Assembly (NCBI RefSeq): GCF_019097595.1
Contig: NC_080734.1
Location: 19,386,892-19,450,891, forward strand
Direction of reading: 5' to 3'
From: Hemibagrus wyckioides
Taxonomy: Eukaryota; Chordata; Actinopteri; Siluriformes; Bagridae
Length of the DNA stretch: 64,000 nucleotides
Position numbers and translations under genes: made by a program. Below, piece after piece: positions 12,721 through 23,900 of the stretch (position 1 is its first letter; every line of letters begins with the position of its first letter). Below the pieces are notes generated by a model. The model worked only from the letters and a program-made list of their open reading frames with translations. It was not told the DNA's origin and did not search any database.

Positions 12721-14970
12721 CTGCAACCAAGTCATTACAACACGAGAGCAATAAAGAGATATCAATAAATAATTAGATCTATAAACAGATGTGAGACAGA
12801 ATTTGAAAAGCATGCATGAGGTGTAGCACAATTTATCTAACATGAAATATAATAATAATGGTTTAATTATCTCACACCACAGTGCTGCTGTATTATCGAT
12901 TATCATCGTTTCTATGGTAACGTCTCATCCATATGGTGAACCTATGCTCAACATAACCTAAAGACTAATAATCAACAGATCAAAAACATGTTACTTAACA
13001 AAGATCAGTAAAATAATGAAGATTTTGAAACTGTTTAAACATTTTAGGGAAAGGAATCTTGGGAGTCTCAGGTGCTTGTCTGTCTCTAAAAACTTCAAGA
13101 GAAAAAGAAACAAGTGAAGGTGTAGTAGTAGGACGTGACCTGTCTCGTGAATGTTCCACAATTTTATACTGCAGTGGTGTAACATGTTGGTCTTTAATCG
13201 ATTAAAAAATATAATAGTTGACAAACTGCTGTGGTATAAGAGAAATAAAACACTTTTGCTTGGCATCACAGCACCCTCTTATTTAACAGTGTTTTGGATT
13301 GTGAAGTTTCTGTAAAACAGGATACATCAATCAGGTAAAAACACAGAAGGAGGATATTTTTGTGCCCATGTGAGCAACTAGAAGGTCACACAGGATGCGT
13401 CTCAATCAGCTTCATAGCTCAGTGGTCAGGGCACTGATCAGGAAGTCTTTCATTTTAAGGGCTGTTCTCTAGTACACTGGAACATTTGCTCCCTAAAAAA
13501 TTCCCACAATGCACAGCAAAAACCAGGGAACATCCACTGCTCACTATGTTCTTTTACTGGAAATGACATCAGAATTTCGTGAAGCAGCTTAGCTGGAAAA
13601 ATATGATGATAGGACGAACCAAACTTCATCTACAAATGTAAGTTCTGTTTGTTGTTGCTCTCAAATGACAAAAAAACCTTTATTTGACCGTTTATTCAAG
13701 TCTAATGACTTTTAACTGACAACACATTGATATGACATAAAAGTGATATATCTGGCATGTCTTTACAGTCACCGATAAAGAAATTGGCACGGCGTCGGAT
13801 ATTCAGTCATCAGTGTCCCAGTGTGTAGTGAGTCAGAGTCCTTATACCAGAGCCCCAACTCTGCACACCAGCTCCTGAGTCACTGACTCGAGAGCAGATT
13901 GAGACACACCCACATATGATATCTTGAACAAATGTACTTTCTCGCCTTCCAAATCTACTGTGGAACACGGGAAAATACTGAACAGGACAATGCAGACACA
14001 ACATGGAGTGGAGCATTCACAGTGTGTGTAGGAGGATTTATTAGGTTTTGTGTTAACACAGAACATATAAAAACCAGTAAGATATAAACCAGTTCGGATG
14101 CTGAAAGTTACCGGTATGGCAGGTGGACATTGGAAGACTGTAAGGAAAGGACGGTGTTTGTTTGCTCCAAATTGGCAGGCCACGCTTCCCCAAAACCCGC
14201 CGAGAAGGACCGTAAGACGGAGTTGGGCCTGTGTTTCTGTGCGTCTGCTTTCTCCTGAACACAGTGTCTGACCTGCAGAGAGTCGAATGAGATCTGTTTT
14301 GCCGTGGGGTCCCAAATTAGGACACAGCAAATGCCATCATGACCGAATCGGTGATAGTGTTATGGTTGGAACGCTGATATGTACCAAGCCGTCCTTTTTT
14401 CGCCCTGTTGCCGACTGCATGGCCCCGGGTCCTGCCTGGGACTTCACAGCTGCCATGTTGTGCCCTACCCTCCCTCTGTCTCTCTCTCTCTCTCTCTTCC
14501 AACGGGCCGGACCAAACAGTAGGCTCAAGCACTCAAAAAATCTGAAACCAGAGAAGTATTATAATGCATGTTATACATGCTGAGACACAAAATGGCTGAT
14601 AATAAGATAGACTCATCACAATCATTGGTAGTCTACATGACCAAACAAAAAAGCTCACAGTAACAGTATGCCATGCTGTAATGCTCTAAAGCCTTTGGTA
14701 CAGTTCTGCATCTGATACAAGGACACATGTAAGCTTTGTTAAATAGGAAGGATTCACCCAAACCTGCATGTATTAAATCCGTAAAGGTCTTTGTGTTATA
14801 AAAAGAGACAACTCTAGGTCTTCACAAACTGCACTGGACTATTTTTTAGGGCAACACACCCCCTCAGTGAGCCTCTGATGGACTCAGGCTTCGGCTCGAG
14901 AGAAGAACCGAACAGACACCGGATCAGACTCACACCTCCACGTCGATTTAAAAAAAAAAAAAACTAAACC
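12721..14970. other. no exon identified (upstream part of znf395)
   Basis: Missing 5' exons of znf395 should lie here or further right, since 12720 is an internal splice acceptor. I read the minus strand and found nothing resembling the N-terminal domain of the family. Open frames at 13810-14330 and 14317-14532 have no recognisable content; the second overlaps a CT run at 14475-14500. Confidence 0.4.
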
Positions 14971-14974
14971 GAAA

Positions 14975-15240
14975 CTAAACCGACTTCATTCTCCTCGGAC
15001 CTTCGCGTCGTCCGGCATGTGACGTCACGCGGCCGTTTCAGCACCGACTCCACGCGCCGATTCCGCGGATTCCCACTCCACGCTTTCCCGCGAGCCGCTA
15101 TCTAAACGGGCGTTTTTTTACACCGACCCCGTAAACAACCCGCCCACTGTGGGCGTGTCCCGCGCGCTGATTGGTCGAGCGGCTTTCCCCACGCGTGCAC
15201 GCCCTCGCTTATCAACGTGTCCAGACACGAGTTTGAGCCT
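14975..15240 (-). promoter_or_regulatory. CpG-rich segment, probable znf395 promoter
   Basis: This is the only CpG-dense stretch in the region (GGCGTTT, CGCGCGC, CCGCGG and similar) inside AT-rich DNA. It contains a CRE-like TGACGTCA at about 15020 and ATTGG (inverted CCAAT) near 15170. Its position upstream of the znf395 exons suggests a promoter. No transcript evidence is available. Confidence 0.5.
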
Positions 15241-15547
15241 GGGCTCTGTGTTGATGTGTGTAGAGCCGAGAATTCAATTAAAGCGTGCACTAAATGAACA
15301 TCATTAACACACACACACACACCCACCAACTGCACTGACCACACCATTTACACCAGGGTACATGTGTGAGTGAGAGGAAATAATTATTCATCTCTGACCA
15401 GAGAGAAGTGTACTAGAGGATTAAAGCTCTGACCTCTCTACATTAAAACACAGCGCGTGCACGTCACACAGAAATGCAAAATCATTAATTAAGTAATTGA
15501 ATTATTATAAAACTAATATACACACCAATTAAAGGCGTTTATTTTAC

Positions 15548-15605
15548 CTGGAATGGGTTTTCTCCGGTAGAGGAGCCACTGTGGCTCCTCGGGAGCGCGC
15601 TTCTC
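15548..15605 (-). other. candidate noncoding 5' exon with 21-bp palindrome
   Basis: On the minus strand ACCCATTCCAG|GTAAAAT is a good splice donor after 15548. The segment includes the perfect palindrome GAGGAGCCAC-T-GTGGCTCCTC at 15570-15590. It could be an alternative first exon of znf395. This rests on one splice site and location only. Confidence 0.3.
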
Positions 15606-16530
15606 TCTACACAAGGCGGTGTGTGTGTGTGTGTGTGTATGTGGTCAGCAGTGCCGCTATGACAGCTGGGTATGTTTTACACGCCTTGTATTATTCTGCT
15701 ACGTGTCCTTTTATCTTCAGCGAAAGATTTTTGTTTGTTTGTTTTTATTATTATTTTTGTTTGTTAATTTTTAATACCCACCCCTGGTTATCAGCACATC
15801 TGGGGCTCACTCTGCCTTGGTGAGTTTGTTTCAGTGTACTCTGTCACAGACTAAATCTCTGCAGTTATCTCGGAAGAAGATTAAAAGGACATTAATGTTA
15901 ATTCTAACACATTTATCACAAGAAAAAACTTTTTAAATATAATATTTAGTTATATCCAGTTCACATATAAATGTTCACACGTTCACACAGGTGTAAAATA
16001 TGATATAGGGTTGATGTTAGAGGTGGAAAAATAATTTCTGCTCATCATTCGATTTGAATCAAGAAACTGACTTCATGATTTGATTCGATTCGATTCGATT
16101 CTTGGAAAATAGAAACGATAAAAAATTATGCCAGAAAAGGATCCATTTTCTTTCTGCATAGCAAACAATGTGTATAAAATGAAATAAATAAAGCATTCCT
16201 ACGAACAGAGGATTAATAGCATAAACCTAATATACTAGAATTCACAATACATCTTAAAAAAAAAGTCTCAGACCTGAGGAAATGACTGAAATATAAGGAG
16301 CTTTTAACTGCAAATAGAGCTCCAAAGTCGGCTAAACTGGCCAGCTCCTGTGAGCTCTTTCTCATGCTCTATAGATCACAGCAGCATCATTTCATCTTTT
16401 TAACTCTTATAACATGATTGTGTAAACATATAACCAATAATATATATTGGTCACTGTGTTACAGATGAACAATGTGTACTGCTGCCTAGTAATCATGAAG
16501 CAAATAAGCATAAATATGAAGAAATTATGC
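15606..16530. other. intergenic, no gene seen
   Basis: Contains a GT run at 15618-15638, a T-rich patch near 15730-15770 and a short GATTC repeat at 16078-16100. No exon-like reading is visible. Confidence 0.5.
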
Positions 16531-16745
16531 GGACGCTGGTGGCTCAGTGGTAGGTTTCTTACTATCATGTGCCAGTGCCCAAACCCCAGCCACTGGATGC
16601 AGTGCCAGTCCCAAACCTGGATAAAAATGGGAGGGTTGTGTAAGGAAGGGCATCCGGCATAAAACCTATGCCAAGTTGTTGTATGGACCAGTTGGTCGGC
16701 TGTGGTGACACCTCATACACTTAGGGAGCAGCTGAAAGATCAACA
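16530..16745 (+). repeat. tRNA-derived SINE, copy 1
   Basis: The copy starts near GGTGGCTCAGTGG, runs through GGATAAAAATGGGAGGGTTGTG and GGGCATCCGGCATAAAACC, and ends in GAGCAGCTGAAAGATCAACAAC. Copies 2 (18961-19204) and 3 (20268-20475) share the same blocks in the same order, so it is one SINE family. Confidence 0.75.
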
Positions 16746-16894
16746 ACGACCTAAAGAAACTATAAGTCATAGAAACTTTGAGAATAAACAGTATGTGCAA
16801 AAGTAGACCAGTGCAAATGCTGACAGTTTGAGGTATAAAGGAGTTTTTTGTGCTAACATAATGCACATGAAACAGCAAAGTGGGGTTAATCTCC

Positions 16895-17860
16895 AACGAG
16901 GTGCATAAGAGATCGTGATGGTTTGTGGATCTTGTTGATGAGGAGAGTTGCAGGTGGAAAGAAACTGTTTTTGTGGCATGAGGCTTTGGTCTTGGCGGAG
17001 TGCAGCCTCCTGCTCAAAAAGATTGCGTCCAGGGTGAGAGCGGTCAGCTGCACTTCACTGTCAGCTTCAGGCTCCTGGATCGTGAAGAGGTGGGAGATTG
17101 CAACCCATCACCTTCTCAGCGAAGCGAATAACACTCTGCAGTCTGCTTTTGTCCTTGGCAGTGGCAGCAGTGTCCCAAGTGGTGATGGAGGAGGTGAGAA
17201 TCATTGTCTTTGGTAGGTGGAACTTCTTTAGCTGCCACAGGAAGTACATCTGCTGGTGCATTTTTTAATTTGAGATTTAATGTGCAGTATCCACTTGAGG
17301 ATGGTTTCCAGGAAGATGAAGGAGTCCACAGTATTGACTGGGGAGTCACATAGGAGGATTGGTGCGGGTAGGGTTTTCACAGCATTGAGCTCCAGGTTGT
17401 TTGGACTACACCAGGTCACCAGATGGTCAATCTCCCTCCTGTAGGCTGACTCATTAGCCTTCACAGATGAGCCCAATGAGAGCAGTGTCATCCAAAGTTC
17501 AATATTTTGACGGATTGGTGACTGGAGGTGCAGCTGTTCGTATACAGCATAGAAGAGTAGAGAAGAAATACTATATCCTTGGGGGGGAACCAGTATTAAC
17601 GGTCCAGGAGTCAGAGACAGTCTCACATGCTGCTTCCTGTCAGTCAGGGAGTCTATGGTCCAACTATAGGTGGAATTAGGCACTCAGCTTCTCCTGTAGC
17701 AGAGATGAAGTGATTGTACTGAAAGCAGAGCTGAAATCCACAAACAGGATCCTGGCATAGGTTCCTGAGGAGTCCAGGTGCTAGAGGATGAAGTAGAGGG
17801 CCATGTTCATTGTGTCATCTACAGACCTGTTGGCTCTGTAGGCAAACTGCAGTGGGTCCA
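16895..17860 (-). mobile_element. degenerate LINE (CR1/L2 type) reverse-transcriptase fragment
   Basis: The minus strand gives broken frames with blocks such as ESAYRREIDHLVTWCSPNNL and PILLCDSPVNTVDSF. They match in order the C-terminal reverse-transcriptase region of the better kept copy at 37170-39945 (ESAYREEVQRLTAWCRANNL). Stops and frameshifts make it a fossil. Confidence 0.75.
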
Positions 17861-18960
17861 GGACACTAATAACTAATTTATCTAGAAATGTAGCTATTAG
17901 TTATATGTGTATGTCTCCACACAGAATAGTTACGCTAACCTTAAATATGAAATTTAGAGAGCTGGATAGATAAAAGGCATGAAGCACTGCTGCAATACTC
18001 TACAATAATTGTTTTCTAAATCCCAAAAGCATTGTGGGTAATGTAGGAACCCAGAACCCACAGTGAAAATAGGCCAATTTGTCAACAAATAACAAAACAA
18101 AACAGCCCAGGACTTAAGAAATGGGAAGTCAGAACTCTCAGAATTCCAGACATTTCCATGTCCATCATTTGTTATCAACAAGCTGACCAGCTAACCGTAA
18201 TGGATATATTCCTCTTATATATTTCTATAAGTTATAGAGTTTTCAAGCAAATATGTTTGTATATTAATTGATGTAAAATATATACTTTACAGAATAATGT
18301 TTGTTAATGTTTGTTTAATGCTAATGCTCTTAGCAGCCATGTTGATTTAACATCACTTGCAGACCTCAGGATCTCTTGAGGAGAACATCCTGAGTTCCTG
18401 AGCAGGAATTCTCAGTTAAAGGAGCATTTTCTTTGGTTTTCTTAGTCACTTATATCATTTTGTGAAATGCAACTTAAAATCTACTCTTCTGCTCGGAGAA
18501 TTTGAGGGGAAATCAGAATCTAATCTCAATTGGATTAAATTTCTGAATTGGTTCTAAGGCTTGTCGTTCATTCAGTAGGTTAAGATAAACGAACCACTGC
18601 TAAATATTTCCCCTAAGCCGAAACTGACCAATCAGACACTGGTATGAAGCTCGTAGCTTCCACGTAGCTCAGTGTGTGTGGAGTGAAGGCTGTGGTGAAA
18701 TGGTCATGTCTGTGCTATACTCCCAGTAAAGTCTGTGGGATAAAACAGCTGAGTAGAAAATTTCAGCAGATTTTTCTGCTACTACTAAAGCTTTATTTTT
18801 ATCAAACCAGGCAGCACAGTGGTTTCCTCCCACTTCCCAAAAACACGCATGTAGGTGGAAGAGCTGTGTGAAATGAAAGAGCTGTGTGAAATGAACGAGC
18901 ACTTGGGGCATCTCAGAGAGCAGAAATGAGCTTGATATCATCATTTACTTTGAAACATTG
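17861..18960. other. intergenic, no gene seen
   Basis: No repeat or exon was recognised with confidence. The open frames at 17954-18181 and 18669-18944 have no familiar motif. Confidence 0.4.
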
Positions 18961-19204
18961 TGGCCTCCTGGTGGTCCAGCTAGCTGGATCTCATGCTCTC
19001 ATTGCCACGGCTCGGTTCGATCCCCGGGCAGGACGCTAACCCAACCACTGAAGAGTTAACTCTCAGTGCCGGTCCCAAGCACCGATAAAATGGGAGGGTT
19101 GTGTCAGGAAGGGCATCCGGCGTAAAACCTGTGCCAAATCTAAACATGCGGACCGAATGATCTGCTGTGGCGACCCCGAACAGGGAGCAGCTGAAAGAAC
19201 AACA
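18961..19204 (+). repeat. tRNA-derived SINE, copy 2
   Basis: This is the best preserved copy of the family. It has a tRNA B-box-like GGTTCGATCCC near 19014, then ACTGAAGAGTTAACTCTCAG, GGGCATCCGGCGTAAAACC and CTGTGGCGACCCCGAA, and ends GAGCAGCTGAAAGAACAACA. Confidence 0.8.
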
Positions 19205-20267
19205 TTTACTTTGAAAAATTGTGTAAAAAAAAGTACGTTTTTGGAACATTTCTATAAATATATTGCCCCTAGAAGGCTAGGAAAGAACAGAAATACTAAA
19301 GAAAAAATACAAATTCCTAATGCTCGACTTTCATATGAACTTCATATAAAGCACCACTGCTGAGTTGGACATGAATACATTCAATGCCAAACGTGAACAC
19401 AACCGAACAGGAAGAAATTCAACTATTTTGGCCTCACAAGCTCAACTATTAAAAACTAACAATTAAAGAGTTAATAGTTGAGCTATTAATGGGTTTGATT
19501 GGACAGGACAGGTGTCTCATTAGGGTGTACAGGATGTCCTTTTGCCTCACACCCAGTGTTCCCAGGACATTCTTCAGCTCCATCACCACTCTGACCAGGA
19601 CAAAGCATTATTAAAACATGTCTTGACCTTGAATGCAGCTGAGGCAATTATTACGTAATTAAGTTATTGTGGATTTGCATACATACAGCCTGTAGAGCAA
19701 AATGGAGAATGACAGAAACACAGAAATAATCATTATTATATATTAATTATTATCCTGATCATTATTGTATGTCTAGGAACACAGAACGTAACAAGCAGTC
19801 CTAAACCCTGTGATCCTCCACCACGAAGGTGATCTATGACGTCTCCCTGATGTCATGTGAGCGTTCGGGACACAGAACAGTTACTGGCTTAATGTGCCAT
19901 CACTCACTCGCATCCTTGTGCAATTACGGGTGACATCTTTGTCATATTGAACATTAATAACGTTCAGCATCATCATTATTAATGTGCAGCCTGCTTGCTC
20001 AATTTCATGTGAAATGAACAAGACACTTAAGACACAACATTTAGTTAGCTGCGTGCTGTCATGCTTCTCGCTGGAGCTGCTGTGATCGGTGTTTATTAAT
20101 AATGGCAAGAGGTTTCGGGTTAGAGAACTCTGCTGGGTCAGGATTGATGCAGGTTATATTGTTAAATGTTTAAAAGATATATAGGACAAAGTACACATTC
20201 ATAGACCTCACTGTCACACTTAGGAAGGAGTGGAGCATACACAATTATTAAAATGCCTTCAGTAGCC
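19205..20267. other. intergenic, no gene seen
   Basis: AT-rich DNA with no clear repeat family or exon signals. Confidence 0.4.
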
Positions 20268-20475
20268 TCCTGGTGGTCCAGGGTATGATCCTGCGCTCTC
20301 ATTGCCGTGGCCCGGGTTTGATTCCAGCCAGCCACTGAAGAGTTAACTCTCAGTACCGGTCCTAAGCCTGGATAAAATGGGTGGGTTGTGTCAGGAAGGG
20401 CATCCGGCATAAAACCTGCGACAAATCTAAACATGCGGACCAAATGATCCACTGTGGAGACCCCACAAGAACAAC
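20268..20475 (+). repeat. tRNA-derived SINE, copy 3
   Basis: Shares CTCCTGGTGGTCCAG, CACTGAAGAGTTAACTCTCAG, GGGCATCCGGCATAAAACC and a terminal AACAACAACAAC tail with the copy at 18961-19204. Confidence 0.8.
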
Positions 20476-20837
20476 AACAACAACATTAAAATGCCTTCAG
20501 TGAAATACAGATGTTTACCACCTCTACAGTAGCATACCGCCCTTTAGGTCTTAATGTCTAACTAATTTGTATTCCTTGCTAGTTGCTACATTTTCCGCCT
20601 GCAATTTTTAGCCATTTTTCCTTCTTGGATATATCTGGGATTAGAAATGGTTTTAACGTGCGTTCCTGTTATTCACGCCGTCGTTATCTCTACATAGGCA
20701 AAGCGAAGGGGAAGAACTGAATAAATCTGTATTGTGTTTTGTAAATCCCTCTTTCAAAACTGAATAACCAGAATGACATTTTGACACAGTGGTTTAATGT
20801 AATCTTACGATATTTCTGAGAAGAGAACAGCATTTGT

Positions 20838-20850
20838 ATTTATTTATTTA

Positions 20851-20892
<42 letters not shown>

Positions 20893-20893
20893 T
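20838..20893. repeat. TA dinucleotide repeat
   Basis: About 40 bp of TA repeats preceded by TTTATTTATTTA, just downstream of the adaptor stop codon. Confidence 0.9.
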
Positions 20894-20945
20894 GCATATG
20901 TATACATACATTAACATATATTAACATTAGTCCCATTTATATTTG

Positions 20946-23900
20946 TTAGTCAAATATTTTTTCCGGAACAGGCGGCGGCGCTTCTTCCTCATCCGGCACC
21001 ACTGTGTCTTGTTCAACAGGAGCTTCTTCAGTGCTCCTCCGACTTTTGTTTTTCCAGTTCACCTCTGCGTAGAGGGCAGTTCTGTTTGTGTTTATTTTTT
21101 CATCCGGGACAGCTGGGAGAGGCGGGAAAATAAACTTCAGCTCATTTTCGCTGTCTGTCCCAGAAAGGAGCGTAGATAAGTCGTAATCATCGGCCGTCTC
21201 TGTCCATTCCGTCACCATGTGGTAAGGACTCTCGCTCTCCCATTGCTCCTCATCAGCTTCATCACAGAACGAGGGTGATGAAGGTCCACTGACTCTTAAA
21301 TTGTCTATACATTCATATGGATGCTCCTCACTGACTGTCTCAGTAAACACACTGCTGATATCTTCAGGTGGAGGTGTCACACACTCCCACACTGTTTTGT
21401 CTTGTTGTCCTGAAGAAGAAGAGAAAGACGAAAGAGAAACCATTCGAGGTTCTAGCTGAACTGTGTTGAAGATTGATGGAATTGGTGGAAGACCAGGAAG
21501 TTCTGGAGACGCTGAACCTGTGGATCTGAGTGAGAATTCAGGGGTGTCTGGAATTCTGGGAGTCGTTTCCTGTCTGAAATAACTGTCTGATTTAGCTGTA
21601 AAGGAAGAGGCCCTGGTTTAGTAAGATGTTCATTAATGAGGATCAATTTACATCAAGTGACTGATACCTGATAAAAATGCAAACACGATCGCAAACTGTT
21701 CTGTCTATAATGTCAAAATCATATAGCTGCTGTAAAAAGGGGTCAAATATGCAGAAGAATGCTGGAAGAGCAAAGTATATGCAGGACCTGGAGGATGATC
21801 TGATGATCACGGGGCAGTTTAAATGCCCAGGACAAACAATAGACTCATGAAAAACTCATCACAGAACATAAAAACAGTCACTGATCCTCCAGGTAACAAC
21901 ACACACTATTAAGAATCGAGAGGATGTAAACATTTTATTTCACTGATTCATTTCTGTATATTCAGTTATTACTTTCTTGTGGACTATACTGTGACATCTG
22001 GTGTGTGAAATATATTCAGGGCAGAACTAAATTAAAAACAAACTACAATATATAAGATCTGTCATTAATATTTTGCAGATTTAGCAAAGAGGGGTGAAAA
22101 CTTATGACCTCAGCTGTATACATGAATTAAAATCCTTTTCATAGGCTCTGTTTAAATGCTCTTATTACAATTAATAAGGTGGATTTTACGGCAGTTATGC
22201 TTAATATTTTTCCATTATTATTATCCTTATTAACCTGCTGATTAATATTCATTATTAATAAATATTAATATTTATTAATATTATATTATATAATATTATT
22301 TATATAATTATTATAAACATTTATAATTATACAAAAAATATAATTATTCATTTCATTAATATTATTTAATATTAAATAATATTTTTCCTCAACTGAAAAA
22401 TACATGTTTATTGTGCACTGACAAAAAATATTATAACTATTATTATTCATTATTTAATACATGTTTACTGTGCACAGATAAAAAAAATAAATATATCTTT
22501 TTTTTTCTTTTTTTTTTTTACTGAAATCTGTAATCTGATTCCTGCCATAAAAACTGCTAATGCATCAGTTAGCTTATTAATGTTGCTGGGGTCACTGTGT
22601 AACAGAGCGTGACGTGATTTCTGAAAGCTAGTAATGATAACCATTCCTCTCACCTCGGTTATGGGAATTAATATTTGTTTGTTGGTTGTACACAACGTTG
22701 TGGTCCTGGTGGTGAGGTCCAGCAGGAACCTGTGGCACATCGCTGTGTGCTGTGGAGCTCAGAACTACATCAAGCACATCGAGAAGAAAATATCACAATT
22801 AACCTTCATCATAACAAACACATTAAGCTGTGACAGACATGCATCATTAATCCTTTGTTTTTATGCCGTTTTCTAGGATAATCACACCAGTCCATCCTGG
22901 TTTTAATTCATTAGTACTTTCCATTAAAATTATGCTGATTATCTTATTGTGTTACAGATTTGATGGAGAGAAATTTCTCCACCATTAAATCACTAAAATT
23001 TGCATGATCATCAGTTTACTGAGGAAACGCTCGGCTCTGTTGATTGTTTACTCCTTTACTATTCCCCCATGAACATTATTCCCCATCTCAGAATAGCAGA
23101 ATAATAAATATTAGTTTAATTGCTAACTTGCTATCATTTAATCCTACTTGAGATGTCAAGACAAAGTTATCTCTCAGAACATTAAACATCAAGGAGAACC
23201 CAGAAATGGCAATAAAATCAGATTAAATTGGGTATTTGAATGTTAACTTCCACTGCTTCCAATGCTTTGTTTGTGTGTGTGTGTGTGTGTGTGTGTTGTG
23301 TGTGTGTGTGTGTTGTGTGTGTGTGTGTGTGTGTGACACATTTCCATGTTATTATTAAGAACAACATGAATCAGTGCATCTTTAATGTAAAGACGTGAAA
23401 TCAGTCAAACAAACCATCCACATTGCTTGTGGTTCTGTTTCTGCTCCGCTGATCTTCTCGATTCACCTACAGAAAGATGAACATGTTGAATATTTATGTA
23501 TTTAGACTTCATTTCCACTCAGGTTAAATTTCCCATTAGTTTCATTATACAATGCGCCTCACATTTCTGAAGTAAATTGATGAAGCAGTGACTTGGACAC
23601 CGAAGCGTTAGCAAGATGGTTGCATCCTGTTATTACAATTAAAGTACACTTTACCCCTGACCATCACACCCATACTGTGTTGAAGGCTTTCCACTAGATG
23701 TTGGAGTGCGTCTGTGGGGATTAGTGATCATTCAGCTACAAGAGCATTAGTGAGATCAGACACTGATGTTGTAAGAGTGAGGAGGTCTGGGGTTCAGTCG
23801 CTGTTCAGTGGGGTTGAGTCAGAGTCAACCATGTCTTCATGGAGCTCTGTGCTCTGTGTACAGGGGCATCATCATGCTGGAACAGGGTTTGAGTCTCTTA

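Noticed and set aside
13842..14330. 162-residue minus-strand frame upstream of znf395, with PSRRVLGKRG in another frame
   Set aside because: I considered it as the znf395 first exon, but no splice phase, start context or further similarity supports it.
20946..21443. Reading the adaptor tail as a cytokine receptor, because of SQGVWSAM before the helix and YxxQ in the tail
   Set aside because: The WS-like text lies before the in-frame ATG and no receptor domains are found upstream. The CxxC after the helix and the EEEAPPPVP block fit PAG1/LIME1 better.
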